From NCBI GenBank assembly GCA_945875865.1, contig CAMCMF010000013.1, positions 1 to 34,479 on the forward strand: DNA of 34,479 bases, in the 5' to 3' direction. The notes under the pieces were generated by a model. That model was not told where the DNA came from, made no database searches, and saw only the letters and a program-made list of their open reading frames with translations. The first letter of the stretch is position 1. Each line of letters begins with the position of its first letter. The position numbers and the translations under genes are program-made. Source of the stretch: Rhizobium sp. Q54 (lineage in GTDB: Bacteria > Pseudomonadota > Alphaproteobacteria > Rickettsiales > UBA1997). Positions 8,482-16,809 of the stretch are shown one piece after another.

Positions 8482-8766
8482 ATGAAAAACGATCCAATCA
8501 TTTCAGCATTAGTGAATTTCTTGGTACCGATAATTTTTCTCTACGGTTTGTTTTGCTTCGTAGCATTCTTTGAGATTGGATTTTTTGGCGTGATCTATTC
8601 AGCGATTTTATTTGTAAGCGGCTTCATGATCTTGGCCGTTAAATCATCCATCGAGGAGTTTTTCTCTGCTTTGCAGATTGAGTTCGTGGCTTTTTTTATT
8701 CTATTGCTGTCGATTTGCTACATGCTGGCGATTCTTCTGTCGGTGACTGATCTGCTGTCGATCTAG
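8482..8766 (+). CDS. Small integral membrane protein, unknown
   Basis: A 94-residue, very hydrophobic protein with about three membrane helices (roughly 8-28, 33-55 and 66-90) and a short charged N-terminus, MKNDPIISALVNFLVP. The NDPII...FLVPIIFLYGL start faintly resembles MnhB/MrpB Na+/H+ antiporter subunits, but the glycine-rich segment expected after it is absent, so I do not assign that function. It stands alone between a palindrome and the two hairpins that end rne. The ATG follows an AT-rich leader without a clear ribosome binding site. Confidence 0.6.
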   Translation: MKNDPIISALVNFLVPIIFLYGLFCFVAFFEIGFFGVIYSAILFVSGFMILAVKSSIEEFFSALQIEFVAFFILLLSICYMLAILLSVTDLLSI

Positions 8767-8805
8767 GATTGAGAAATCCTCCGACCTCGCCCTTTAGGTG
8801 AGGCT

Positions 8806-8828
8806 ACCTCCTTTTGCAAAGGAGGTTT
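8806..8828 (+). repeat. GC-rich hairpin, first of a pair
   Basis: ACCTCCTTT, loop TGC and AAAGGAGGT form a perfect 9-bp stem, followed on the + strand by TT. It is 39 nt after the small membrane protein gene and could end its transcript. The hairpin 6 nt further right is closely similar in inverted orientation, so the pair looks like a REP/BIME-type unit. Confidence 0.6.
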
Positions 8829-8830
8829 CC

Positions 8831-8854
8831 AAAACCCTCTTTGCAAAAGAGGGT
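8831..8854 (-). terminator. rne: Hairpin with T tract, probable rne terminator
   Basis: On the minus strand ACCCTCTTT, loop TGC and AAAGAGGGT form a 9-bp stem, followed by a short T run (complement of AAAA at 8831-8834). It lies about 70 nt downstream of the rne stop. The remaining 8855-8925 has no recognisable gene. Confidence 0.6.
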
Positions 8855-8925
8855 GGCTCAATTGCGAAGCAATGGAGTTGGGTGATTTTCGTGAGACGAA
8901 TTCAGTTTCAATATTCTACCAAAAT

Positions 8926-10872
8926 CTACCAAGAAAATAATTTGCTCAAAAAAGATTTACCTTTTTCTGGCCCATCAGATCTTCTTCTATTATCGCCGCC
9001 GCGATTATTATTTCTGCCACCACGTCTTTTGTTATTGTTATTATTCTCGCGGAATTTTTTAGGATTATTACTGCTGCGATTTGAATTATCTTCCAACTCT
9101 TCTTCTTCTTCACGCTGTGGTGCAGTATAGCTTTCAAAATAGCTCTTTTCCAAACCAAGTTGATTAACCTTCCCAGTCACAACTTGCATTTCAATTTCAC
9201 GGCGCTCTTCCTCAGAAAGGCTTTTGCGTTTTTTAATATTGAAACCTTGGGCTCCGACGTCATCACTTTGATGCATGAAGATATTGATGCTATAATTTTT
9301 TTCGGTGGAAGCGACCTCATTCTTTTTATAGTTAAGCATGTAAGAGATCACGTCTGGCGTAGTGTAGACATAAATCACTCCTGCTTGCTGATCGGCGCAA
9401 GCATGACGAATATTGCGTAAAATACTCACAGCAAGAATTTCAACCGAACGAACATAACCAGTGCCGCTGCAATGTTTGCAAGGCTCGGTGATAGTTTCAA
9501 AAAAGCTGGCGCCAAGTCTTTGACGCGACATTTCCATCAAACCAAAAATGCTGATGCGTCCAATTTGAATGCGGGCGCGATCATTTTGTAATTCATCACG
9601 CAAAGCGCGCTCAACATTACGACGATGTTTTTGGTCATACATATCGATGAAATCGATCACCACTAATCCAGCCAAATCACGCAAGCGCAATTGACGAGCG
9701 ATTTCTTTAACCGCTTCGATATTGGTAGTGAAAGCAGTATCTTCAACGCCGCTTTCTTTAGTGGCGCGACCTGAATTGACGTCGATGGCAACTAAAGCTT
9801 CTGTATGATCAATCACGATCGATCCACCTGAAGGCAATTGAATTTGCTTTTCGTAAAGTGCTGAAATTTGTTGTTCAACGCGATATTTATTGAAAACCGG
9901 AATGCGCTCATCATGAAGTTTGATATTATCGGGAGCGGTTGGCATTGTAAGCTTTACGAAGTCGATCACGGTTTGAAAAGCTTCTGCTCCTTCCACGATA
10001 ACTTCTTTAACTTGATCGGTATAAACGTCTCTGATGCAGCGACGAATTACATCATCTTCGGCATGAATAAAGGTTGATCCTTTTGAAGTTGCAGAAGCCT
10101 CTCTGATGCTTTCCCACAATCTGCTTAGATATTCGTAATCGCGGCGGATTTCTTCCGGTTTTTTGCCAACGCCGGCAGTTCTGATGATGACGGAGCGATC
10201 AGCAGGAACATTGATATCGTTGAGAATTGAGCGTAAAATTTTGCGATCACGGAAATTGTCAACTTTCTTGGAAACGCCGCCTTTATTGGGGGTATTGGCC
10301 ATCAAGACGCAATATTTTCCGGCGATTGAAATGTAAGTTGTCATCGAAGCGCCTTTATTGCCGCGCTCTTCTTTAGAAACTTGTACCAAAATTAATTGGC
10401 CAGGCTTGATTACATCCTGAATATTGTAGCGCTTGTGTAGGCTGTGAATATTTCCGCTATAACCAGCAGTTTCATCTTCAACGGAATAGGATCCTGTGGT
10501 CATTGATTCTTCTTCGTCAGAATGATCGTCGGAATTAGCGCGAGCATTTGGAGTTCCGGAGTTTTCTTCTTCCTCTTGTTTTGTAGGTTGAATAATTTCT
10601 TTCAAACGCTGTCTTTCCGCGTCAGAAATTTGGTAATAATCGGGATGAATATCAGCAAAAGGTAAGAAGCCGTGACGATCGGAGCTGTAATCAACGAAGC
10701 AGGCTTGGAGCGATGGTTCAACGCGAGTTACTTTGGCGAGGTAGATGTTTCCTTTGATTTGCTTGATGGCAATTGCTTCGCGATCAAAATCTTGTAGAGT
10801 GCCGTTATTTAGGACTGCAACCCTGGTTTCTTCACGATGCGCGGCATCGATGATAATTGTTTTATTTGTCAT
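8926..10872 (-). CDS. rne: Ribonuclease E/G
   Basis: Endoribonuclease starting mRNA decay and maturing rRNA and tRNA. The 648 residues show the RNase E/G catalytic half: an S1 RNA-binding domain from about 36 (IKGNIYLAKVTRVEPSLQACFVDY), interrupted by an acidic low-complexity insert (about 97-140) and resumed at IKPGQLILVQVSKEERGNKGA; a DNase I-like domain with metal-binding Asp364 in AIDVNSGRA and Asp407 in LVVIDFIDM; and the zinc-link CKHC (465-468). The tail from about 586 is acidic and then Asn/Arg/Gly-rich (RRGGRNNNRGGDNRRR), ending FLSKLFSW. This is a short disordered RNA-binding scaffold compared with the long C-terminal half of E. coli RNase E. A 218-nt leader separates it from cutA. 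Confidence 0.95.
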   Translation of the reverse strand: MTNKTIIIDAAHREETRVAVLNNGTLQDFDREAIAIKQIKGNIYLAKVTRVEPSLQACFVDYSSDRHGFLPFADIHPDYYQISDAERQRLKEIIQPTKQEEEENSGTPNARANSDDHSDEEESMTTGSYSVEDETAGYSGNIHSLHKRYNIQDVIKPGQLILVQVSKEERGNKGASMTTYISIAGKYCVLMANTPNKGGVSKKVDNFRDRKILRSILNDINVPADRSVIIRTAGVGKKPEEIRRDYEYLSRLWESIREASATSKGSTFIHAEDDVIRRCIRDVYTDQVKEVIVEGAEAFQTVIDFVKLTMPTAPDNIKLHDERIPVFNKYRVEQQISALYEKQIQLPSGGSIVIDHTEALVAIDVNSGRATKESGVEDTAFTTNIEAVKEIARQLRLRDLAGLVVIDFIDMYDQKHRRNVERALRDELQNDRARIQIGRISIFGLMEMSRQRLGASFFETITEPCKHCSGTGYVRSVEILAVSILRNIRHACADQQAGVIYVYTTPDVISYMLNYKKNEVASTEKNYSINIFMHQSDDVGAQGFNIKKRKSLSEEERREIEMQVVTGKVNQLGLEKSYFESYTAPQREEEEELEDNSNRSSNNPKKFRENNNNNKRRGGRNNNRGGDNRRRSDGPEKGKSFLSKLFSW

Positions 10873-11030
10873 GTTGTGAAAAAAATTCTTCAGCTTGAGT
10901 AGTGACTATTTTCTAGAACAAACGAGTTGTTTAACATCTTTCTTCATGAGATAAAAATCTTAAATAAATTCTTAGAAAATAACAGCTCAGCTGACTTAAA
11001 GGTAAAGTATGGGTTTTTCAATTTTGTGGT

Positions 11031-11053
11031 GGCGCTTCATTTAGAAATGCGCC
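11031..11053 (-). promoter_or_regulatory. Hairpin in the rne leader region
   Basis: GGCG and CGCC with inner CATTT/AAATG form a bulged stem of about 9 bp in the 218-nt cutA-rne spacer. A perfect 11-bp palindrome (CAGCTCAGCTG) lies at about 10983-10993, and ACCTAG/CTAGGT at about 11071-11090. RNase E genes elsewhere are autoregulated through structured 5' UTRs, so these could be such elements; that is inference. No gene was seen in 10873-11090. Confidence 0.3.
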
Positions 11054-11090
11054 GAGAAAACATAGGGATCACCTAGTTATTATGCTAGGT

Positions 11091-11423
11091 TTATTTGCCC
11101 AGATTGGTTGCAGTATTTTCTAGCCAGGAGGAATAATTTTCTTCCGCTCTTTCAACTAGAATTGCGATAATTTCTGGCACCTTGTAACTGTGATGTTTTT
11201 TGATAATTTCTTCGATTTTTTCATAAAGTGAATTTTTAGTTTTTATGCGTATCAAAAATTCTGAATCATTTGCTATTTTTCCTTGCCATTCATACCTGCT
11301 TTCAATTTTTTGAAATTGGATGCAGCCAGCAAGTTTTTCTTTAAGTAGAATTTCCGCTAGATTTTTCGCTGCTTCTAGATTTGGATAAGTGGTTTCGATG
11401 ATGATAATTTTATCTTTTTTCAT
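11091..11423 (-). CDS. cutA: CutA-like divalent-cation tolerance protein
   Basis: Small trimeric protein of the CutA1 family, linked to copper and divalent metal tolerance and resembling PII in fold; the precise role is unsettled. The 110 residues match the family: IIIIETTYPNLEAAKNLAEILL, LAGCIQFQKIESRYEWQGKI, FLIRIKTKNSLYEKIEEII, HHSYKVPEIIAI and YSSWLENT. Its start is only 3 nt from the oppositely oriented gene at 11427, so its promoter must lie inside that gene or its leader is near zero. Confidence 0.92.
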   Translation of the reverse strand: MKKDKIIIIETTYPNLEAAKNLAEILLKEKLAGCIQFQKIESRYEWQGKIANDSEFLIRIKTKNSLYEKIEEIIKKHHSYKVPEIIAILVERAEENYSSWLENTATNLGK

Positions 11424-11426
11424 TCT

Positions 11427-12077
11427 ATGGTTCGTTTATTTGCTCATCGCGGTTTTTGTCAGGAAAATAATTCGCAAAATTCTATCGCAAGTCTCAAAGC
11501 TGCTTACGAAAAAGATTTTCGCGCTATTGAATTTGATATTTGGTTTATCGAAGGCGAGTTACTTTTAAAGCATGGCGAGCCAAAGAAGCAAGAAGCTCTG
11601 CCGTTTTTTTGCGATTATCTAAAATTTGGCAATGAGTTGAATTATTGGCTCGATTTCAAAAATTTAAATGAAGCTAATGCGGCGGAAGTTTTTGAATTGG
11701 TAAAAAGAGATTTGCAGAAAGCTCACATCGATTTGGATAAAGTTTATTTAGCTCCCTTCGTCACAGATTATCAAATTGCAAAAAAAGTTTTAGAAAAAGC
11801 GCGCGAGGTTTTTGGAAAAAGAGTTCAATTTGTTGCGGTTTGTGAGAAGCGTGAAAATTTAGAAAATCTAAAAATATTTTTAGAAAAAAATTCTGTAAAA
11901 CATCTCTCAATTTTTCACCAATTACTCGATAAAAATTCGCTAAAAAATTTAGCAAATATTGAAATTCTTGCTTGGACGTTGAATGAAAAAAATAGGCTTC
12001 TAGAGCTTGCAGCGCTTGGAGTTAAGAATTTTGCTACCGATAAAATCACGCCAGAAATTTATGCCAGAAAAACCTGA
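11427..12077 (+). CDS. Glycerophosphodiester phosphodiesterase-like protein
   Basis: TIM-barrel phosphodiesterase of the GDPD family, expected to release glycerol 3-phosphate from glycerophosphodiesters. The 216 residues begin VRLFAHRGF with the catalytic His7-Arg8. Metal ligands Glu35 and Asp37 are in IEFDIWF, and His49 in LLKHGEPK. The usual PENT motif near residue 14 reads ENNSQNS, and the usual HD after strand two reads HG, so substrate or activity may differ. The end, EILAWTLNEKNRLLELAALGVKNFATDKI, is the normal last barrel strand (xxWTVN...GVDGIxTD), so the protein is complete though slightly short. No signal peptide, hence cytoplasmic. Its last 17 nt overlap radC. Confidence 0.88.
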   Translation: MVRLFAHRGFCQENNSQNSIASLKAAYEKDFRAIEFDIWFIEGELLLKHGEPKKQEALPFFCDYLKFGNELNYWLDFKNLNEANAAEVFELVKRDLQKAHIDLDKVYLAPFVTDYQIAKKVLEKAREVFGKRVQFVAVCEKRENLENLKIFLEKNSVKHLSIFHQLLDKNSLKNLANIEILAWTLNEKNRLLELAALGVKNFATDKITPEIYARKT

Positions 12078-12741
12078 TTATCTTGGACATCGCTTACGTG
12101 TTCGCAAAAAATTTCTTAATTCACTTGGTGAAGAATTAGCAGATTACGAGCTGTTGGAAATTTTACTTTTTGCCGCATCAAATCGCCAAGATACCAAGCC
12201 AATCGCCAAAAATCTTCTCGCCAAATTCGGCGATATTTCGGCAGTAATTAATGCTGATGTTGGAAGGCTAAAAGAAGTTGAAGGAGTGGGGGAGGCGGCA
12301 CTCACGCAAATTAAATTAGTCGCAGAAATTTTGCGACGAACTCTAAAAAATTCTGCCAAAACAGCGCCACTTTTAAAAAATCGGGAAGCGCTTTTGAACT
12401 ACGTTTCTGCACTGCTCAAAGATTTACCTAACGAAGTTTTTCACGTTTTATTTTTGGATAAAAAACATCGCTTGATCGAAACTAAAAAATTAGCTGCTGG
12501 TGAAAACAATCATGTGGTAATCAGTGTGAAAGAAGTGGTGCGCCAAGCTCTCATGCTTCATGCGGCATCAGTTGTTTTGCTGCATAATCATCCCAGCGGA
12601 GATCTAAAGCCTTCAAACGCCGACATCCAAATCACCAATGAAATAATCTCTGCTTTAAAAAAATTAGAAATCGCGGTGCTAGATCATCTCATCATCGGTA
12701 AAGTTGGTCATTTTAGTTTTTGTGAAAATGGATATTTTTAA
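12061..12741 (+). CDS. radC: RadC-family JAB/MPN domain protein
   Basis: Conserved bacterial protein of uncertain function; older links to DNA repair are disputed. I start at the ATG overlapping the end of the previous gene by 17 nt (226 residues, MPEKPDYLGHRLRVRKKFL). A longer frame adds 18 codons out of the GDPD gene and is unlikely. Layout: an N-terminal helical region, a helix-hairpin-helix (about 56-85, VEGVGEAALTQI), then a JAMM metalloprotease-like domain with Glu125 (NEVFHVLFLD) and HNHPSGDLKPSNAD giving His175, His177 and Asp188. The C-terminus, LDHLIIGKVGHFSFCENGYF, is typical. Confidence 0.93.
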   Translation: MPEKPDYLGHRLRVRKKFLNSLGEELADYELLEILLFAASNRQDTKPIAKNLLAKFGDISAVINADVGRLKEVEGVGEAALTQIKLVAEILRRTLKNSAKTAPLLKNREALLNYVSALLKDLPNEVFHVLFLDKKHRLIETKKLAAGENNHVVISVKEVVRQALMLHAASVVLLHNHPSGDLKPSNADIQITNEIISALKKLEIAVLDHLIIGKVGHFSFCENGYF

Positions 12742-12797
12742 AGATGCCCTTAGATATGCCTAATTGTTTTTCTTGCTAACGAGCAACACTCTCAATT

Positions 12798-14180
12798 TTA
12801 AGAAATTGGCTTATTGCTAAAAACCACCTGATATTTTCCACCATTCTGTTCTTCAAAAACTTCAAAATAATCGCCAAATTTATCTTCAACTTTGAAAATA
12901 ATTTTTGGATTTTTATCATTTTTATCAACTTTATAAAGATCCCAAATCACATATTTTTTGTGACCATTTTTGTAAGGAATCTCGACTTTTATTTCGCTGT
13001 CCAAAATCACTTCCACAATCGTCATTTGCCAATGTTCACCTTGTTTTTGTATGACGGCAGTAAGGGAAGTGACGTCAACAAAATCAGGCCCTAAATCGCC
13101 ATCGGTACTCTCGCGCAATAGATATAAATTGAAGGCTAAAGTCAAAGGCTTGCCTTGCAATTTCCACAGATAAGTGGTGGAAAGATTATCGATGGTATTG
13201 GCAGGAATATTATGCTCGATAAAAAATTTTTCGATTTTTTTTATTAGAGTGGGATATTTTTTGAAATCCTTGCGCCAAGGAATGTGATAGTTACGACTAT
13301 TAGCAGAAATTAATCTGCGCTCTTCGGCGACGCGACCATTTTCAATGCGAGAAAAATCAAGATTATTTTGCCATTTTGTAACGTAGTTGCGGGTGATAAT
13401 TTTATTCTGTGCAAAAAATTTAGCTTGGTTGTCAATCTTGTTGCCAACATTTTTTTTCTTATCCTCGATCATGTAATTTTTTTGCAGAAATTTTTTCAGC
13501 TCCTCACTTGATTTTATGGAAGTTTTTTGTCGCGCTAAAACTTCCAAATCATTATCTTTTTGTAATCTTTCTGAAGCGAAATGTAGTGCTGCGCTATTTG
13601 ATTTGACGGCGATTTTTACTAGCTCTAAATCATCTTTAATCTTTACCGGCGCAAATTCCAGCAACAAGCCATTATCGGCAAAAGCCCTCACAACATTTTC
13701 ACGAATTTCTTTGATGCGATCGGAAGCAAATTTGTAATTTCGCGAATCGATATCGATCATTTTTTGCATGAAAAGTTTATTATCGAGCAACTTCCATGAG
13801 GCATATTGTAGAGAGTCGCGGCTGACATAAGTGGCCTTTTCCATAAAAGCCGGATCGAGACGAATTTCCGGCGAAGCATATTGTAAAATATTCGGACTAA
13901 TTTTGAGCAAGCGCATCACAAAAATTTCATCTTCCTGCAAACTTTCTGCGGCATATTGGAATTGCGAGGGATCGAGCACAACAGCTTTAAGAATCAAAGT
14001 GCGATCAAATGTAAAACAGTCGGGTAATTTGGAGATAACGTCAGAATTTTTTTTGCTAATAATCTCTTTAAAAATCTGATCGTAATAAGCTGCTTTATCT
14101 TGGCAGTTGTCATCCTTTTGCTGCGCTAAAACATCGAAGGAAAAAAGCAGCGCGGCGATGAAGATGAATTTTTTAGCCAT
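12798..14180 (-). CDS. Secreted DUF4116-like 25-residue-repeat protein
   Basis: A 460-residue protein whose start I place at [21 protein letters not shown], a clear signal peptide cut near LAQ; a frame 9 codons longer would spoil it. Residues about 60-215 contain six repeats spaced exactly 25 residues apart, each centred on [QKEH][YF]A followed by [AS] or P (at 75, 100, 125, 150, 175 and 200). That fits the DUF4116 leucine-rich-like repeats frequent in intracellular or host-associated bacteria. The C-terminal half (about 260-460) is a separate region with a beta-rich end ([33 protein letters not shown]); I do not recognise it. Its ATG overlaps the nuoK stop region by 8 nt, so it is coupled to complex I genes although it appears unrelated to them. 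A periplasmic or secreted binding role is plausible but unproven. Confidence 0.75.
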   Translation of the reverse strand: MAKKFIFIAALLFSFDVLAQQKDDNCQDKAAYYDQIFKEIISKKNSDVISKLPDCFTFDRTLILKAVVLDPSQFQYAAESLQEDEIFVMRLLKISPNILQYASPEIRLDPAFMEKATYVSRDSLQYASWKLLDNKLFMQKMIDIDSRNYKFASDRIKEIRENVVRAFADNGLLLEFAPVKIKDDLELVKIAVKSNSAALHFASERLQKDNDLEVLARQKTSIKSSEELKKFLQKNYMIEDKKKNVGNKIDNQAKFFAQNKIITRNYVTKWQNNLDFSRIENGRVAEERRLISANSRNYHIPWRKDFKKYPTLIKKIEKFFIEHNIPANTIDNLSTTYLWKLQGKPLTLAFNLYLLRESTDGDLGPDFVDVTSLTAVIQKQGEHWQMTIVEVILDSEIKVEIPYKNGHKKYVIWDLYKVDKNDKNPKIIFKVEDKFGDYFEVFEEQNGGKYQVVFSNKPIS

Positions 14181-14478
14181 GCATTGATGAGATATCGGTG
14201 ATTTCAAGAGTTTTGCGATTGCGGAAATAAATTACGGCGATGGCGAGACCAATTGCAGCTTCAGCTCCAGCAACAGTTAAAACAAAAATTGCAAAAATCT
14301 GTCCGACTAAATCATGCAAGTGAACAGAAAAAGCGACGAAATTAATATTGATCGAAAGCAAAATTAATTCCACCGACATCAAAAGCGAAATGACATTTTT
14401 CCGATTCAAAAAAATGCCGCTAATGCCGATGCAAAAGAGGAGGGAGGAAAGAATGATGAAGTGATTTATTTCGGGCAT
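14173..14478 (-). CDS. nuoK: NADH-quinone oxidoreductase subunit K
   Basis: Small membrane subunit of complex I, part of the proton-transfer path. The 101 residues form three helices with conserved membrane Glu37 ([12 protein letters not shown]) and Glu73 ([13 protein letters not shown]), matching the two essential glutamates of the family. It follows nuoJ after a 68-nt spacer containing a palindromic repeat. The expected next gene, nuoL, is absent; the secreted repeat protein overlaps its 3' end instead. Confidence 0.96.
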   Translation of the reverse strand: MPEINHFIILSSLLFCIGISGIFLNRKNVISLLMSVELILLSININFVAFSVHLHDLVGQIFAIFVLTVAGAEAAIGLAIAVIYFRNRKTLEITDISSMHG

Positions 14479-14496
14479 AAATTGTCAATAGTTTGA

Positions 14497-14542
14497 TAGT
14501 CGATAGTAATGCGAGCTCGGTCTGACTACCGACTATCGACTA
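14497..14542. repeat. Heptamer-type palindrome between nuoJ and nuoK
   Basis: TAGTCGATAGT (14497-14507) and ACTATCGACTA (14532-14542) are perfect inverted repeats around a 24-nt loop. GATAGTC occurs in tandem at its left. A close relative lies between nuoI and nuoJ. Confidence 0.75.
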
Positions 14543-14546
14543 ATTT

Positions 14547-15158
14547 TTATAAATTAATTCCTTCGCCAATTTTTACTTTGACGATTTCAAGAGAGTTGGC
14601 TTTGGTGCGCGAAACTTGGTCGTAAATTTTTTGTTTGCGGATGAAGCGAGTTTCATCTTTCAGAGTTAAAACAATCGCGCCAATCATTGCGACGAAAAGT
14701 ACGGCGCCGGCAAGTTGGAAAGGTAAAATGAAATCAGTGTAGAGAATATTTCCAATTGCTTGCGTGTTGGTGATTGTTTCTGGAGTTGGGAAAAGAGAAG
14801 TGGTCTCATAAGTTTTGATCGAAGAAAATTTGACCAAAAGCAAGATTTCACAAAATAGAATTGTGCCAACAAGTACAAGAATCGGACGTTTGCGATTCAC
14901 CTCTTCTTTAGCTACCATATCAACATTCAGCATCATCACGACGAAGAGAAATAGCACTGCGATCGCACCGACATAAACGATGATTAATAGCATCGCCAAA
15001 AATTCCGCGCCAATCAAAACAAAAAGCGCTGCGGCATTTAAAAAAGCCAAAACCAAAAACATCGCTGCATGTACCATGTTTCTGGTGCTAATAACCACAA
15101 GGGATGAGGAGATTAGGATGAAAGAAAAAAGATAAAAAAGCGAGAGAGTGAAGTTCAT
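14547..15158 (-). CDS. nuoJ: NADH-quinone oxidoreductase subunit J
   Basis: Membrane subunit of complex I at the interface of the peripheral and proton-pumping arms. The 203 residues give five predicted helices. Typical segments are SSLVVISTRNMVHAAMFLVLAFLNAAALFVLIGAEFLAMLL (about 18-58), IVYVGAIAVLFLFVVMMLNVD and QLAGAVLFVAMIGAIVLTLKD, and a charged C-terminal tail. It lies between nuoI and nuoK in the canonical order, though each junction carries a palindromic spacer of about 70 nt. Confidence 0.95.
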   Translation of the reverse strand: MNFTLSLFYLFSFILISSSLVVISTRNMVHAAMFLVLAFLNAAALFVLIGAEFLAMLLIIVYVGAIAVLFLFVVMMLNVDMVAKEEVNRKRPILVLVGTILFCEILLLVKFSSIKTYETTSLFPTPETITNTQAIGNILYTDFILPFQLAGAVLFVAMIGAIVLTLKDETRFIRKQKIYDQVSRTKANSLEIVKVKIGEGINL

Positions 15159-15182
15159 AATTTTATAATTAGTCGATAGTTG

Positions 15183-15227
15183 GATAGTCGATAGTCGATG
15201 AATTACGTGGATCCACTATCGACTATC
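15183..15227. repeat. Heptamer-type palindrome between nuoI and nuoJ
   Basis: GATAGTCGATAGT (15183-15195) is the exact inverse of ACTATCGACTATC (15215-15227), a 13-bp stem. The left arm continues a tandem array of GATAGTC (with further AGTCGATAG at 15171-15179). It belongs with the element at 14497-14542. Confidence 0.78.
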
Positions 15228-15233
15228 AGACTA

Positions 15234-15719
15234 TTACCGATGTTTAGTGTCAGATTCAATTGCTCCGCGAAGCGCATATTCGTAGCGATCGCCATTAGCT
15301 AGGAGTTTTTCTTTGTTGTAGTAAAGCTCTTCTCTGGTTTCTGTCGCAAATTCAAAATTTGGTGATTCGACGATGGCATCAACTGGGCAGGCTTCTTGGC
15401 ACAATCCGCAATAAATGCATTTCAACATATCGATGTCATATTTGGTGGTGCGACGTGAGCCGTCGGAACGTTCTTCAGATTCGATGGTGATTGCTTGAGC
15501 TGGGCAAATTGCCTCACAAAGTTTGCAGGCGATGCAACGTTCTTCGCCATTGGGATAGCGACGCAAAGCATGTTCGCCACGAAAGCGCGGACTGATTGGG
15601 CCTTTTTCGTAAGGATAGTTTATGGTAACTTTTTTCTTAAAAAAATATTGCAGCGTTTTGAGATGGCCGAAGAAAATTTCTTTCAAGAAAAAGGCGTAAG
15701 CGATTTTAAAAATTTTCAT
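15234..15719 (-). CDS. nuoI: NADH-quinone oxidoreductase subunit I
   Basis: Peripheral-arm subunit holding clusters N6a and N6b, which pass electrons toward N2 and quinone. The 161 residues carry two complete 4Fe-4S motifs, [11 protein letters not shown] (Cys62, 65, 68, 72) and [11 protein letters not shown] (Cys101, 104, 107, 111), each closed by a Pro. The [17 protein letters not shown] lead-in and the length are like mitochondrial TYKY/NDUFS8 and alphaproteobacterial NuoI. It begins 6 nt after nuoH. Confidence 0.97.
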   Translation of the reverse strand: MKIFKIAYAFFLKEIFFGHLKTLQYFFKKKVTINYPYEKGPISPRFRGEHALRRYPNGEERCIACKLCEAICPAQAITIESEERSDGSRRTTKYDIDMLKCIYCGLCQEACPVDAIVESPNFEFATETREELYYNKEKLLANGDRYEYALRGAIESDTKHR

Positions 15720-15725
15720 GAAAAA

Positions 15726-16736
15726 TTATTTGAAGTAGACGATATAAGCTGCGGTGCCTACAACCCAAGTTAAAGAAAGTGGTAAAAATACTTTCCAACC
15801 TAAGCGCATTAGTTGATCGTAACGATATCTCGGTAAAGTGGCGCGCACCCAAATGAAACAGAAAAGCAGTAGGAATATTTTTCCGCAAAGCCAGATGAAT
15901 CCTGGAATGGCGCGGCAAAAGCTATTGTCGCAAATCGGCAACCAGCCGCCCAAAAATAAAATTGAAGCGAAGGCTGAAATCAAAATCATATTGGCATATT
16001 CGCCAAGAAAAAACATTGAAAATGGCATTGAGCTATATTCCACGTTATAGCCGGCAACTAGCTCAGATTCAGCTTCGGGAAGATCGAAAGGGTGGCGATT
16101 TGTTTCGGCGAGAGCGGAAATAAAAAATAGTATAAACATCGGAAACATCGGCAAAACAAACCAATGTTCTTTTTGTGCTAAAACAATTTCGGAAAGATTT
16201 AACGAGCCGGCACAAAGCACGACGGAGATGATGATGAGGCCGATTGAAACTTCGTAAGAAATCATTTGCGCTGAAGAGCGAATCGCGCCCAAAAATGCAT
16301 ATTTTGAATTGCTCGACCAGCCAGCAATAATAACGCCGTAAACGCCTAAAGAAGAAGTGGCGAGAAGATAAGTTACACCGACATTGATATTGGCGATGAC
16401 GAAAGTTTCAGAAAATGGAACAACCGCCCAGCCAATCATAGCAAGGACGAAAGTAATAATCGGTGCCATTAGGAATAAAATTTTATTGGCCTGCGCTGGG
16501 ATAATTACTTCTTTGAGCATCAATTTCATGCCGTCAGCGAGTGGTTGCAAAAGCCCGAAAGGCCCCACCACATTTGGTCCGCGACGAAGTTGCATTGCGG
16601 CAATAACTTTACGTTCCATCAAAGTTAAATAAGCAACGGCACCAAGAAGCGGTAGGATGACTAGAAGAATCCAGCCGAAAGTTGGCAAAATTTTCGACAA
16701 AAATAATTCGAGAAGTTGTTGAAAGATTTGATCCAT
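15726..16736 (-). CDS. nuoH: NADH-quinone oxidoreductase subunit H
   Basis: Membrane subunit (ND1 homologue) forming the quinone chamber of complex I. The 336 residues give eight helices with signature stretches [23 protein letters not shown] (about 38-60, with [12 protein letters not shown] following), [40 protein letters not shown] (about 209-236) and [15 protein letters not shown]. It is the first gene of the nuoHIJK block. The expected upstream nuoG is missing; pgpA lies there instead, 73 nt away, with a candidate promoter between. Confidence 0.97.
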   Translation of the reverse strand: MDQIFQQLLELFLSKILPTFGWILLVILPLLGAVAYLTLMERKVIAAMQLRRGPNVVGPFGLLQPLADGMKLMLKEVIIPAQANKILFLMAPIITFVLAMIGWAVVPFSETFVIANINVGVTYLLATSSLGVYGVIIAGWSSNSKYAFLGAIRSSAQMISYEVSIGLIIISVVLCAGSLNLSEIVLAQKEHWFVLPMFPMFILFFISALAETNRHPFDLPEAESELVAGYNVEYSSMPFSMFFLGEYANMILISAFASILFLGGWLPICDNSFCRAIPGFIWLCGKIFLLLFCFIWVRATLPRYRYDQLMRLGWKVFLPLSLTWVVGTAAYIVYFK

Positions 16737-16779
16737 GTTTTTTTGTTAAGTCCTCGGTTGGAAGAGTGATTTCGGGCGC

Positions 16780-16807
16780 AATTTATTTACGCTTTTAACA
16801 ATGTCAA
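16780..16807 (-). promoter_or_regulatory. Candidate sigma-70 promoter of nuoHIJK
   Basis: On the minus strand a perfect TTGACA (16802-16807) is followed by a 16-nt spacer and TAAATT (16780-16785). That would give a leader of about 35 nt before nuoH. It suggests the nuo block is transcribed apart from dapE-kinase-pgpA. Confidence 0.5.
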
Positions 16808-16809
16808 TT

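Noticed and set aside
8798-9130. 110-codon Leu/Ser-rich frame on the + strand
   Set aside because: It is the antisense of the low-complexity rne tail and starts in the hairpin repeats.
12744-12797. TTGCT/AGCAA stem between radC and the repeat-protein gene
   Set aside because: Five-bp stem without a T tract; too weak to call a terminator.
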